Shown: positions 7,337-14,820, counted from the first letter of the stretch. The stretch: 25,940 nucleotides of DNA from DG-33 sp964345105 (GCA_964345105.1 CAYFPZ010000031.1:1-25940), one strand, 5' to 3'. The notes: generated by a model not told the origin, from the sequence alone. A program made the numbers and translations.

Positions 7337-9625
7337 TCATGCCGCCAGCCCCGCTAGCTCCACTGAGAACAAGCGAGACACCCCGCTCTTGCCCATCGTG
7401 ACACCGAACAAACGATCGGCCACAGACATCATCGAATCATGTAGTGTAACGAGGATGACTTGCGATTCGCGCGAGGATTGGCGGATGAGCTCCGCGACCC
7501 GACGGAGATTTTGGTCGTCGAGGTGGGCGTCGATTTCATCAAGCACGTAGAGAGTGGTGGGTCGGAAGCGCTGGAGGGCGAAGATAAAAGCGAGCGCGGT
7601 TAGCGCCTTTTCCCCACCTGAAAGGACCCCCACCCGAGCAACCTCCTTGCCAGCTGGTTTGGCCTCGATCTCGAGTCCTCCCTCGAATGGGATCTCCTCG
7701 TTCTCCAAAATCAGCCTCGCCATGCCCCCCGGCGATAACTCGCTGAAAATCTTGCTGAAGTATTGTGAGAGCTCGTTGAAAGTCTGCATGAACACTTCTT
7801 TTTTCTTTTCATCTATTTCTCGCATGAAATCGAGAATCGCCTCCTTCTCCGCGACCAACTTATCGTGCTTCAATTTTTCGGAGTTGTAACGGCGCTCGGC
7901 ATTTCTGAAATCTTGGATAGCCCGGAAGTTTACAGGACCGAGTGCCTCAAGCTCTGCCTCTAGAACTCCAACTCTTCGTTCGAGCTTGGCCGGGTCGACA
8001 TCACGAGTAATTTCAACCTCTATCTTGACTTGCTTTAGCTCTCCTTCGATGTTTTCGAGTTGGGGTCGTAGCGAGGCCTCCTCGACCCTGCATGCCTGCA
8101 GTTCGTTACTGAGTTGCTCTATTGGATCCTCTATGTGGCCTGCTTTCTCCTTGAGGCTTCCGACTTTGTGCCGAAGTTTTTCTCTTTCCTTGCGGAGGGT
8201 TCCGACCGAGGACCGCTCCTTCTCTTCCAGCACGGTGACTTTTTCGAGCTCAATCTGGGCTTCCTGGACTTGTTGTTGTAGCTGTTTCAGTCTATCATCC
8301 AGCTGTGAGCGCACAGCTTCCAAGCTTATTAGACGATGCTGAAGTTGTGGCCTCATATCGGGCTCGTTTCGTTTCTCAAGCGATGATTTACTCTTGAGAA
8401 GTTCTGAAGCCTGCTCGAAATGTTTCGAAAAGTCGCCTAAAATAACCCTTAAATCATCTAGAACCCCACGGAGCTCTTGAAGCACCTTTTCGGTTTCAGC
8501 GCGTGATCTGCTCGAATCAAGGGTTTGAGCCAGCGCGTTAAACCTCTCGTAAAGATTTTCGAACTTCGAAGAAAGCAAGGCTATTTTTTCAGGTGAAACA
8601 TCTTGCTCATCTTGGGGAGTGATTTTTTCGATGCTGGCACTAAGATCAAAGATTTCATTCTCTATTCTCGCACGCTCTGCCACTGTCGAGTTGATCATTT
8701 CACCGAACAATTTGAGACGTTCGCGTATTTTTCCCGCCTCCGCAAACATCCCTGTATTCTGTTTTTCATCGATGAGTTTCTCTAGCTGGCCAACTTTTCG
8801 ATCATAGCTTCCAGCTTCTTCGAGAATTTTTCGACGTTTATCGCGCAGTTCCTTTAGTGATTCTTCCTTTACTTTTATTCTCTGTTGCAGTCGAGAAAGT
8901 TTTTTCCTGCAAGTGGCGCGCCGAACGCTGAGGAGCGCGGCCCGGATACGTCCAAGCTCCTGATTTAACTCTCTATATCGAATGGCCCCCTCCCGTTCAG
9001 ATCGGAGTTTTTCCATCTGCACCGAAATCTCGCCCAGTACAGCGTCCATCGAATTGAGGTTGGTCTTGACGCGCTGGAGTTCCGAAAGCGATTTTTGCTT
9101 CTTTTCATCGTACTCCGCTATTCCCGCAAGGTCGTCGATGATCGTCCGGCGGTCGAACGGATCCATCTTTATGAAACGGTCGACATCCCCTTGCATGATG
9201 AAGTTGTAGCCTCCGGGGCTGGACATGGTTTTCGAGAGCATGTCAACGATTTCCTGCCGTGAGGCGCGCTTTCGGTTTATACGATACTCGCATTTGCCGC
9301 TACGATCCACTTTTCGGGATATCACCACCGTAGTCGAGTTGATAGGCAGCACGCCGTCTTCATTATTGAAATGGAGTAAAACCTCAGCAAAAGGGGCCGA
9401 GCGTTGGCCGTTGCCACCGTTAAAGAGGAAATCGGAAAAGCGCTCGGCACGCATGAGCTTCGCACTCATTCCACCCAGCACGAAGCAGAGCGCATCGACG
9501 ACATTGCTCTTGCCCGAACCGTTTGGGCCAACAATAGCAGTCAAACCTCTCGAAAGGGGAATGCTCACCTTCGCGTTTCCAAATGATTTGAACCCGCGGA
9601 GCTCAATCTTGCTTACGTGTGACAC
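7337..9625 (-). CDS. smc: Short SMC ATPase without a recognisable hinge
   Basis: 762 aa; archaeal and bacterial SMC proteins are usually about 1150-1200 aa. Head motifs are complete: IELRGFKSFG at the N-terminus, Walker A GPNGSGKS at 33-40, Q-loop QGD at 145-147, the pre-signature ALGPVNFRAI at 561-570, signature LSGGEKAL at 668-675, Walker B YVLDEIDAH at 693-701, and the VTLHDSMM switch. Between about 175 and 555 the sequence is almost entirely heptad-type coiled coil with breaks near 335-345 (ITPQDEQDVSP) and 420-426 (NEPDMRP). I see no globular Gly-rich hinge domain and no CxxC hook. The start is GTG at 9625; an ATG two bases upstream is out of frame and stops after four codons. First gene of an smc-scpA-scpB operon. 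The single uninterrupted frame argues against simple gene damage. Confidence 0.9.
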   Translation of the reverse strand: MSHVSKIELRGFKSFGNAKVSIPLSRGLTAIVGPNGSGKSNVVDALCFVLGGMSAKLMRAERFSDFLFNGGNGQRSAPFAEVLLHFNNEDGVLPINSTTVVISRKVDRSGKCEYRINRKRASRQEIVDMLSKTMSSPGGYNFIMQGDVDRFIKMDPFDRRTIIDDLAGIAEYDEKKQKSLSELQRVKTNLNSMDAVLGEISVQMEKLRSEREGAIRYRELNQELGRIRAALLSVRRATCRKKLSRLQQRIKVKEESLKELRDKRRKILEEAGSYDRKVGQLEKLIDEKQNTGMFAEAGKIRERLKLFGEMINSTVAERARIENEIFDLSASIEKITPQDEQDVSPEKIALLSSKFENLYERFNALAQTLDSSRSRAETEKVLQELRGVLDDLRVILGDFSKHFEQASELLKSKSSLEKRNEPDMRPQLQHRLISLEAVRSQLDDRLKQLQQQVQEAQIELEKVTVLEEKERSSVGTLRKEREKLRHKVGSLKEKAGHIEDPIEQLSNELQACRVEEASLRPQLENIEGELKQVKIEVEITRDVDPAKLERRVGVLEAELEALGPVNFRAIQDFRNAERRYNSEKLKHDKLVAEKEAILDFMREIDEKKKEVFMQTFNELSQYFSKIFSELSPGGMARLILENEEIPFEGGLEIEAKPAGKEVARVGVLSGGEKALTALAFIFALQRFRPTTLYVLDEIDAHLDDQNLRRVAELIRQSSRESQVILVTLHDSMMSVADRLFGVTMGKSGVSRLFSVELAGLAA

Positions 9626-9627
9626 AT

Positions 9628-9882
9628 TTTCTGCCTTGGGAGGTTATTCACCCCCCGTCCCCGTCAGGCCTCCAAAAGCGATTTTATTTACTTTTTTGGG
9701 GTTAAAAATTTTTCGTTTTTCGAGTTTTCAGCACTTTCTATGGTGATTTGGTAAAAGTATAGAATTTTGGGTTACATTTCGTGAACTTTCTAGACTCCAA
9801 ATTTTAACCCTGAGATATCACAACAAAATCCGCAGTATACTTAAAAATTTAAAGCATCACGAAGTAATTGTTTTGGGGTTGT
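9628..9882. promoter_or_regulatory. Divergent promoter region between smc and uppS
   Basis: About 255 nt without a gene, strongly AT-rich in the middle. Toward uppS, TATACTTAAAAATTTAAAG at 9836-9854 is a good TATA candidate about 35 nt before the ATG at 9883. Toward smc, AAGTAAATAAAATCG and AAATTTTTAACC on the minus strand (about 9680-9715) are candidates, leaving a leader of 40-60 nt that includes GGGGGTGAATAACCTCCC, a weak hairpin. I see no RNA gene or operator repeat here. Confidence 0.5.
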
Positions 9883-10692
9883 ATGGTTATCGAAAAGCTT
9901 CCAATAGCGAAATTGCCGGGCGTGGCTAGGTTGCGGGCCATGGCGGCGAAGTACTACGAGCAGCAGTTGTTGGAGGAGGTAAAGCAGCGAGAGAACATCC
10001 CGCAACATATAGCGATAATCTTGGATGGGAACCGCCGTTTTGCGCAGAAAGCAGGGTTAAACAAACTGCAGGGGCACGCGCTGGGGGCTAAAAAGCTCGA
10101 AGAGGTGTTGAAGTGGTGCCAAGAAATCGGCGTTAAATACATTACAGTCTACGCTTTTTCGACCGAGAACTTCAACCGATCAAGCGAGGAGGTAAAAGCG
10201 CTTATGGATTTGTTTGTTGAAAAATTCAAAAAGATGGCGAAGGACGAACGCGTTCATAAGTATAAAATACGCGTCCGTGCGATAGGTGATCTAACTTGCT
10301 TACCCGAGCAGGTGAGGGAAGCGATCGAGGAAGCACAGGAAGTAACTCAGAGCTACGATGGTTATACCCTAAACATCGCTATTGGCTATGAGGGCAGAGC
10401 CGAACTCGCCGAGGCAGTTCGGCAGATATGTGAACGCATCAAACGAGGCGAGCTCAAACCCGGCGATGTCGACGAACGTATCATAAATAGCTACCTCTAC
10501 ACTGCCGGCATACCCGACCCGGATTTGATCATCCGCACCAGTGGGGAGGAACGGCTGAGCGGTTTTCTGCTCTGGCAGTCGGCCTACAGCGAACTCTATT
10601 TCTGCGAGGCGAACTGGCCTGAGTTCACCAAGATCGAGTTCCTGCGCGCTATCCGCACCTACCAAGGGCGAGAGCGAAGGTTAGGAAAATGA
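9883..10692 (+). CDS. uppS: Cis-prenyltransferase (undecaprenyl/polyprenyl diphosphate synthase family)
   Basis: 269 aa from the ATG at 9883, preceded by GGGGTT; a TTG at 9868 in frame is less likely. The family condenses isopentenyl diphosphate onto an allylic diphosphate in cis; in archaea the product is the long-chain polyprenol used as the glycan lipid carrier for N-glycosylation. Visible motifs are IAIILDGNRRFA with the catalytic Asp48, HALGAKKLEEVLKWC, YAFSTENFNRSSEEV, NIAIGYEGRAEL and the C-terminal DLIIRTSGEERLSGFLLWQ and YSELYF. These cover all conserved regions. The stop codon overlaps the next start as ATGA, so the two genes are translationally coupled. Confidence 0.94.
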   Translation: MVIEKLPIAKLPGVARLRAMAAKYYEQQLLEEVKQRENIPQHIAIILDGNRRFAQKAGLNKLQGHALGAKKLEEVLKWCQEIGVKYITVYAFSTENFNRSSEEVKALMDLFVEKFKKMAKDERVHKYKIRVRAIGDLTCLPEQVREAIEEAQEVTQSYDGYTLNIAIGYEGRAELAEAVRQICERIKRGELKPGDVDERIINSYLYTAGIPDPDLIIRTSGEERLSGFLLWQSAYSELYFCEANWPEFTKIEFLRAIRTYQGRERRLGK

Positions 10693-11486
10693 GGGCTGAG
10701 ATCGCGATAATTGGCGGAACCGGCGTTTATTCAATAGGCATCCTCGAGAAGCCGAGTGCCACCATTGTGAGTACCCCATACGGCAACTCGCCTGAAATCG
10801 TTATCGGCAAGTTGGGCGGACGTCGAGTTGCGTTCTTGCCCCGCCACGGTAAGAGGCACACAGCGCCACCTCACCTCGTTAACTATCGCGCGAACCTTTG
10901 GGCACTGCGTGAGCTGGGCGTGAAGCGGGCACTAGCGACGACCGCCTGCGGCTCACTCAACCCTAAGATGCGCCCCGGGGAGCTGGCGTTGCTCTATCAG
11001 TTTATCGATTTCACGAAACGGCGCACCCAGACCTTTTACGAAGGGGGTGAAAAAGGGGTCGCTCACGTCGATGTTACGGAACCCTACTGCTCCGAGCTAC
11101 GGGATGCGCTATTTAAAACAGCTAAAGATATTAAACTCAAGCTGCACCCCCGCGCGATCTATGGGTGTACCGAGGGTCCGCGATTCGAGACGGCGGCAGA
11201 AATCAAAGCGTTGCGCTGCTTGGGCTGCGATCTCGTGGGGATGACGAACGTGCCCGAGTGCGTGCTGGCTCGAGAGCTCGAAATCTGTTACGCGGCAGTC
11301 GCGGTCGTGACGAACTTCGCGGCAGGCATTTCAAAAACAAAGCTCACCCACACAGAAGTTGCCGAGCTAATGAAGGAAAACATAGGTCGAGTTCAAAAGC
11401 TGATGTTCAAAGCGGTCACTAGAGTACCCAAAAAACGCTCGTGCGCATGTGGTCATGCACTTGAGGAGGCAGTGGTGAGAGTCTAA
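10689..11486 (+). CDS. MTA phosphorylase family; probable S-methyl-5'-thioinosine phosphorylase
   Basis: 265 aa. Phosphate and ribose sites of the family are present: IIGGTGVY at 8-14, PRHG at 51-54, TACGSLN around 85-91, TEGPRFET at 161-168 and GMTNVPE at 184-190. In adenosine-type MTA phosphorylases the base is held by Asp in a TDYD-like segment; here the segment is VVTNFAAG with Asn209, the residue found in enzymes that bind 6-oxopurines. This favours methylthioinosine (or another 6-oxopurine nucleoside) over MTA. That fits the archaeal salvage route in which MTA is first deaminated. Cys252-x-Cys254 near the C-terminus resembles the stabilising CxC disulfide of hyperthermophilic homologues. 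It overlaps uppS by 4 nt and the convergent zinc-ribbon gene by 4 nt. Confidence 0.85.
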   Translation: MRAEIAIIGGTGVYSIGILEKPSATIVSTPYGNSPEIVIGKLGGRRVAFLPRHGKRHTAPPHLVNYRANLWALRELGVKRALATTACGSLNPKMRPGELALLYQFIDFTKRRTQTFYEGGEKGVAHVDVTEPYCSELRDALFKTAKDIKLKLHPRAIYGCTEGPRFETAAEIKALRCLGCDLVGMTNVPECVLARELEICYAAVAVVTNFAAGISKTKLTHTEVAELMKENIGRVQKLMFKAVTRVPKKRSCACGHALEEAVVRV

Positions 11487-11737
11487 CTCTCTCCCTCGTA
11501 AAATTCCTCGTAGTACTCTGGGGACTCGAGTTCGTACTCCCGTTCTATCTGCTTTTTCTTTTTCTTCGTCTCGATGATGACGGGAACCTCTTTCGGCTCT
11601 TTTCCCTTCTCGCTGATTTTGTAAGCTGCACGCTGCTTTATCTTGCTTTTATAACCGCAACGAGGACAGGCCAGTCGCCTTGAACGCCCAATTTTCTTGG
11701 GAAAGAGCATACTGCCACACTTTGGGCAAAATTCCAT
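11483..11737 (-). CDS. Small RpoM/TFS-like zinc-ribbon protein
   Basis: 84 aa from the ATG at 11737 (MEFCPKCGSML), with GGTGAT just upstream; an in-frame start at 11752 adds five residues and is less likely. The N-terminal zinc ribbon has Cys4, Cys7, Cys24 and Cys27 and matches the N-domain of archaeal transcript-cleavage factor TFS and RNA polymerase subunits Rpb9/RpoM. TFS is about 110 aa and has a second, C-terminal ribbon with an acidic hairpin that stimulates RNA cleavage. That second ribbon is absent here and is replaced by a lysine-rich then acidic tail (KKKKKQ, then EYYEEFYEGES). It may bind polymerase without cleavage activity, or be a different zinc-ribbon factor. Confidence 0.75.
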   Translation of the reverse strand: MEFCPKCGSMLFPKKIGRSRRLACPRCGYKSKIKQRAAYKISEKGKEPKEVPVIIETKKKKKQIEREYELESPEYYEEFYEGES

Positions 11738-11778
11738 AAGCATCACCAACAAGGTTGAATTTTTAGGGGTAAAACTCC

Positions 11779-11786
11779 TTTATAAA
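11779..11786 (-). promoter_or_regulatory. TATA box of the zinc-ribbon gene
   Basis: TTTATAAA (self-complementary) lies about 45 nt before the ATG at 11737 on the minus strand, in a locally AT-rich stretch, leaving a leader of about 20 nt with GGTGAT as ribosome site. Confidence 0.5.
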
Positions 11787-12264
11787 CCTATCGCTCTAGG
11801 GTTCCTGCTGACCCTGTGTTGATATTCAATTTTTCTTCCCAGATTGCTCTACGTTTGAAAACAACGGGAAAATGACATTCACGGTTTATTAAAAAATGAA
11901 AAACTATCCTCAGAAGCTTTTTCTGTGGGGTTTTTCAGTGAAGGGGCCTCAATCCTCTCCAGAAGATTGTTTCTGAATTTTGTTTAGTACCACTTTTTGA
12001 CCTAAACGTGCCATACTCACAACCTTGAGACGTTAAACAAACCGGGTTTAGGGGACCAGATAAGGTGAGCTCGTTGAAGGGAGGCGAGACTTCTAATGAG
12101 GGCCCGAAAAATAGAGGGCTGGACCGATTCGAGACTCGTTCTGATAGGTGAGAACAGATGAATTGCTCTGAAAAAGTTCAAGATTCTCAACTCAATCATC
12201 ATGCTCTAGAGGTTTGGACCGAGGAGTCCGCCGAGGAGGGGCGGAATAAAAATACCCAAAAATT
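11787..12264. other. Long gap of about 480 nt with no supported gene
   Basis: No ORF here looks like a protein by composition or start signals. The left half (to about 12020) is AT-rich and the right half is more GC-rich (12040-12135), which could hold a non-coding RNA or a decayed gene. Local structures include a GTTCT/AGAAC hairpin at about 12138-12155. At 12216-12244, CCGAGGAG occurs twice and two alternative hairpins, GGAC/GTCC and CCGCC/GGCGG, share bases. That last element lies 35-65 nt ahead of the secreted-protein start, so it could be in its leader. I found no tRNA, SRP RNA, RNase P RNA or box C/D signature. Confidence 0.4.
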
Positions 12265-12279
12265 GAGGAGGTGATAAAG

Positions 12280-12861
12280 ATGAATCGAAAGATAGTCGTG
12301 TTTTCCATCCCAATAGTCTTTTTATTAACTGTTCTATTGACTACATCTGTTATTGCAGCACCCATGTGGCAAAAGAATCCTAAAGCATTCGAATATGGAA
12401 TAAAGCTTGAAATCGATGGGGAGTACTACTATTTCGCTGGCATTCCAATACCTGACCCTGATGAGGATTATAAACAAGATATACCCGGACATACTTGGGT
12501 GCAAACAGGACCTTATCGTGTTGTCGGCAGGCACTATAACTATCCTAGTTACCCAATGCATCCAGATATACCCTTTTGGGCCATTTACGATCCAGAGAAT
12601 GTAATGCTATACAAGGTTGATGGTATAGCAGACGTGCCACCAACAGAACTCTCAGAAAAAAAAGAGAACTGGTTGAAAGATCACGGATATGTACACATAC
12701 ATGAACTTGTTTACGCTGATAATGGTTTTATAGCAGAAGGACTTGTAGTCTATCTAAAACACACAGCTATCCGTTCCTTTTACTTCACTCCACCTATAGC
12801 TCTATGGAACTGGCACTGGGTTACACCTGGCATAGACTACAATTTCATACCCAACTGGTAG
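12280..12861 (+). CDS. Secreted protein of unknown function
   Basis: 193 aa from the ATG at 12280, preceded by a strong GAGGAGGTG at 12265-12273 that overlaps an in-frame GTG and decides the start. Residues 1-27 form a signal peptide: basic MNRK, then a hydrophobic stretch ending in an IAA-like cleavage site. The mature part is rich in Tyr, Trp, Pro and His (e.g. YYYFAGIPIPDPDEDY, HTWVQTGPYRVVGRHYN, WNWHW), which suggests a compact extracellular beta-rich fold; I cannot assign a family. Base composition is much more AT-rich than the genes on either side, a sign of possible transfer. It stands alone and is followed by a clear terminator. Confidence 0.75.
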   Translation: MNRKIVVFSIPIVFLLTVLLTTSVIAAPMWQKNPKAFEYGIKLEIDGEYYYFAGIPIPDPDEDYKQDIPGHTWVQTGPYRVVGRHYNYPSYPMHPDIPFWAIYDPENVMLYKVDGIADVPPTELSEKKENWLKDHGYVHIHELVYADNGFIAEGLVVYLKHTAIRSFYFTPPIALWNWHWVTPGIDYNFIPNW

Positions 12862-12908
12862 ACAGGGAAAATTCTCTATTTTTCTTTTTTTTAATCAACT
12901 TTCCCTGT
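12862..12908 (+). terminator. Terminator: inverted repeat enclosing a T tract
   Basis: ACAGGGAAA at 12862-12870 is matched by TTTCCCTGT at 12900-12908 (9-bp perfect inverted repeat). Between them is a pyrimidine run, TATTTTTCTTTTTTTT, at about 12878-12892. The T run directly after the secreted-protein stop codon is the kind of signal that releases archaeal RNA polymerase. In transcripts that read past it, the flanking arms could fold. Confidence 0.65.
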
Positions 12909-12981
12909 GTAAATGGCTAGGCACATTATACCCGTCCAGCTCGGGATCTGACAGAGGAGAAAGGAATAAGGTTATTTGCCT

Positions 12982-13290
12982 TCACTTAACCTTGGCTACG
13001 ACCCGCTCGACACGCTCTTCCATCGTCCGAAGCTCATCCAAGCGCTCGTCTATACGGAGTGTCGTGACCACGCGTTTGGCACCAGCATTGATGACGGCCC
13101 GGTGCGCCGCTTTCGCGATCTCCAGCGCGGTCTCCAAATCCGCCTCAAAGACGGTGCTGGTCGGGCAGAGTCGGTACTTCACTCCAAATCGCTTGACCTC
13201 GCGTAGTGCGGTTGCGATGTAATCACTCAAACTCGTGCTCGAAGTCCCAATCGGCACCACCGAGAGCTCGGCTACCACAAATCTTTTCAC
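12982..13290 (-). CDS. MTH1187 family thiamine-binding protein (DUF77)
   Basis: 102 aa from a GTG start with GGTGAGGTA upstream. It matches the MTH1187/YkoF-like pattern: VVAELSVVPIGTSSTSLSDYIATAL at the N-terminus, then YRLCPTSTVFEADLETALEIAKAAHRAVINAGAKRVVTTLRIDERLD. These proteins form ferredoxin-like tetramers, and some bind thiamine or related pyrimidines; cellular role in archaea is uncertain. It is divergent from the RCK-DHH gene, with only 40 nt between the two start codons. Confidence 0.88.
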   Translation of the reverse strand: MKRFVVAELSVVPIGTSSTSLSDYIATALREVKRFGVKYRLCPTSTVFEADLETALEIAKAAHRAVINAGAKRVVTTLRIDERLDELRTMEERVERVVAKVK

Positions 13291-13330
13291 TACCTCACCA
13301 ATTAGCCATTAATATGTTAACCCAATAAGT
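13291..13330. promoter_or_regulatory. Very compact divergent promoter
   Basis: Only 40 nt separate the GTG of the thiamine-binding gene from the ATG of the RCK-DHH gene. The AT-rich core ATTAATATGTTAA at about 13308-13320 is the only TATA candidate. It sits about 15-20 nt from the plus-strand start and about 24 nt from the minus-strand start, so transcripts should be leaderless or nearly so, and the real elements may lie partly inside the opposite gene. Confidence 0.4.
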
Positions 13331-14791
13331 ATGCGCGGTGAACGAGTGTACCTCATACTAGGCTGCGGTGATGTCGGATTTTCGGTGGCGAACAGGCTCA
13401 AGAAGCGCGGCGCGGAGCTAGTGGTGGTCGATAAGGACGCCAAAAAAATCGAATGGTTCAAGAAGGCGGGCTACAGCGCTTTCGTGGGCGACTTTTGCAT
13501 GCCCGATGTGCTCAAAGACGTCGGAATCTCGCGAGCGGAGGTTATACTTATCATGGTTCCAGATTTCCGCGTCACCAAACGGGCGCTGGGGGCGATTAAC
13601 AGCTTGAAAGTAGAGCTGAAGATAGACCCTGTAGTGATCGCTCGAGTTATGGACGAGGCTGAGACGACGGACGTCAAGCGCTTGGGTGCCAGTGATGCTC
13701 TACCCTCATCCCAAATCCTCGCGAACTTCACCCTAAGTAGGTTTGAGGAGTTGAAAGGGATGGTGAAAGAAAAGCGCCTACGCGCGCTGCTTCGGGAACT
13801 CGGGGGGAGGATAGCAATCGTGCTTCAGACAAACCCCGATCCAGATGGAATTGCGAGTGGTGTGGCGCTGAAGCGTTACGCTAAAGCGTTTGGTATAGAT
13901 GCTGACATCATTTACGATGGAAGCATAGGGCACCAGCAGAACCGCGCCCTCGTTAATTTGCTCGATTTGAATCTACTTCGCGCTGAGGAGGTCAAGTTCA
14001 ACGACTATACCGCGTTTGCGCTCGTCGATGTAGCAACCCACGCTAACTGCGCCCTCCCCAAAGATATCTTGCCCACCATTGTGATCGACCACCATCCTGT
14101 GCCCTCGAGCGAGGTGCGGGCGAGGTACCAAGACATCACGGTCGTCGGGTCCACATCAACGCTCTTGACGAATTATCTCAGGTACGCTGCGGTGGAGATT
14201 GATGGGGCAACTGCAGCTGCGCTTGTGATCGGGATCCTGACTGACACCATGAACTTCACCCGGGGAACCACACCTACCGATTTCGACGCATTCGAACACC
14301 TCATGAAGCTGGCGGACGTTGAGCTGCTCGGGAAGCTCCAGTCCCCGGCAATTTCGTCCGAGGCTCTTGATGTGCTCGCGCGCGCCATCAAAGGGAGCAA
14401 ACTCAAAGGGGGCTACCTGATAACGAACGTCGGAGAAGTTGATGACCGGGAAACCCTCCCTCAAGCCGCGGACTTCCTGCTCAAACGCGAGGGGGTGCAG
14501 ACGGTGCTGGTCTACGGGATATGGGGCAACTCAGTCTGCGCTTCAGCTCGAACGAACGATATAGCGATACATCTCGGGCAGACACTCAGGCAGGCTTTCG
14601 GCGAAATCGGCTCGGCTGGGGGACACGCGCGCATGGCCGGGGCGATGATCCCCCTTAAATCCATCAAGGCAACGAGCAAGCGAGTCCTTAAGCGCGCGAT
14701 AGATCGAGAGGTGGGGCGAAAGTTCTTCGAGGTGGTTGGGATCGCCAAGCCGAGCAAGCGGAGAAGGACTAGGCCGAGGAGCAAGCGGTAA
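13331..14791 (+). CDS. RCK (TrkA-N) - DHH - DHHA1 phosphoesterase fusion
   Basis: 486 aa. Residues 1-135 form a Rossmann RCK/TrkA-N domain (LILGCGDVGFSVA, with the acidic VVVDKD at the end of strand 2). Residues about 158-330 are a DHH phosphoesterase domain: NPDPDG at 168-173, Asp233, DHH at 253-255 and Asp305 in ILTDT give the expected metal ligands. Residues 360-455 are a DHHA1 domain with GSAGGHARMAG at 427-437. A basic tail (KPSKRRRTRPRSKR) ends the protein. DHH-DHHA1 enzymes hydrolyse c-di-AMP or short oligonucleotides; the N-terminal nucleotide-sensing domain suggests regulation by NAD(H) or a nucleotide. Exact substrate cannot be decided from sequence. It precedes taw2 by 29 nt and may be co-transcribed. 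Confidence 0.9.
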   Translation: MRGERVYLILGCGDVGFSVANRLKKRGAELVVVDKDAKKIEWFKKAGYSAFVGDFCMPDVLKDVGISRAEVILIMVPDFRVTKRALGAINSLKVELKIDPVVIARVMDEAETTDVKRLGASDALPSSQILANFTLSRFEELKGMVKEKRLRALLRELGGRIAIVLQTNPDPDGIASGVALKRYAKAFGIDADIIYDGSIGHQQNRALVNLLDLNLLRAEEVKFNDYTAFALVDVATHANCALPKDILPTIVIDHHPVPSSEVRARYQDITVVGSTSTLLTNYLRYAAVEIDGATAAALVIGILTDTMNFTRGTTPTDFDAFEHLMKLADVELLGKLQSPAISSEALDVLARAIKGSKLKGGYLITNVGEVDDRETLPQAADFLLKREGVQTVLVYGIWGNSVCASARTNDIAIHLGQTLRQAFGEIGSAGGHARMAGAMIPLKSIKATSKRVLKRAIDREVGRKFFEVVGIAKPSKRRRTRPRSKR

Positions 14792-14820
14792 TTTTTGTTT
14801 GATCGGTGAGGGACGCTCGT

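Noticed and set aside
8603..8807. Plus-strand ORFs opposite the smc coiled coil
   Set aside because: They lie entirely inside smc, have no ribosome sites, and have compositions expected of antisense shadows.
7337..9625. Short smc explained as a frameshifted or broken gene
   Set aside because: The frame is uninterrupted from head to head motif, both catalytic halves are intact, and the operon partners are normal. An assembly deletion in frame remains possible but is not visible.
9627..9627. ATG at 9625-9627 as the smc start
   Set aside because: It is out of frame with smc and stops after four codons; the overlapping GTG at 9625 is in frame and gives the canonical N-terminus.
11896..11976. 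A 26-codon ORF in the long gap
   Set aside because: No ribosome site, no recognisable motif, and its length is expected by chance.
12138..12180. Box C/D sRNA or hammerhead ribozyme
   Set aside because: ATGA and CTGA boxes occur but are only 6 nt apart, too close for a guide; CTGATAG lacks the rest of a hammerhead core.
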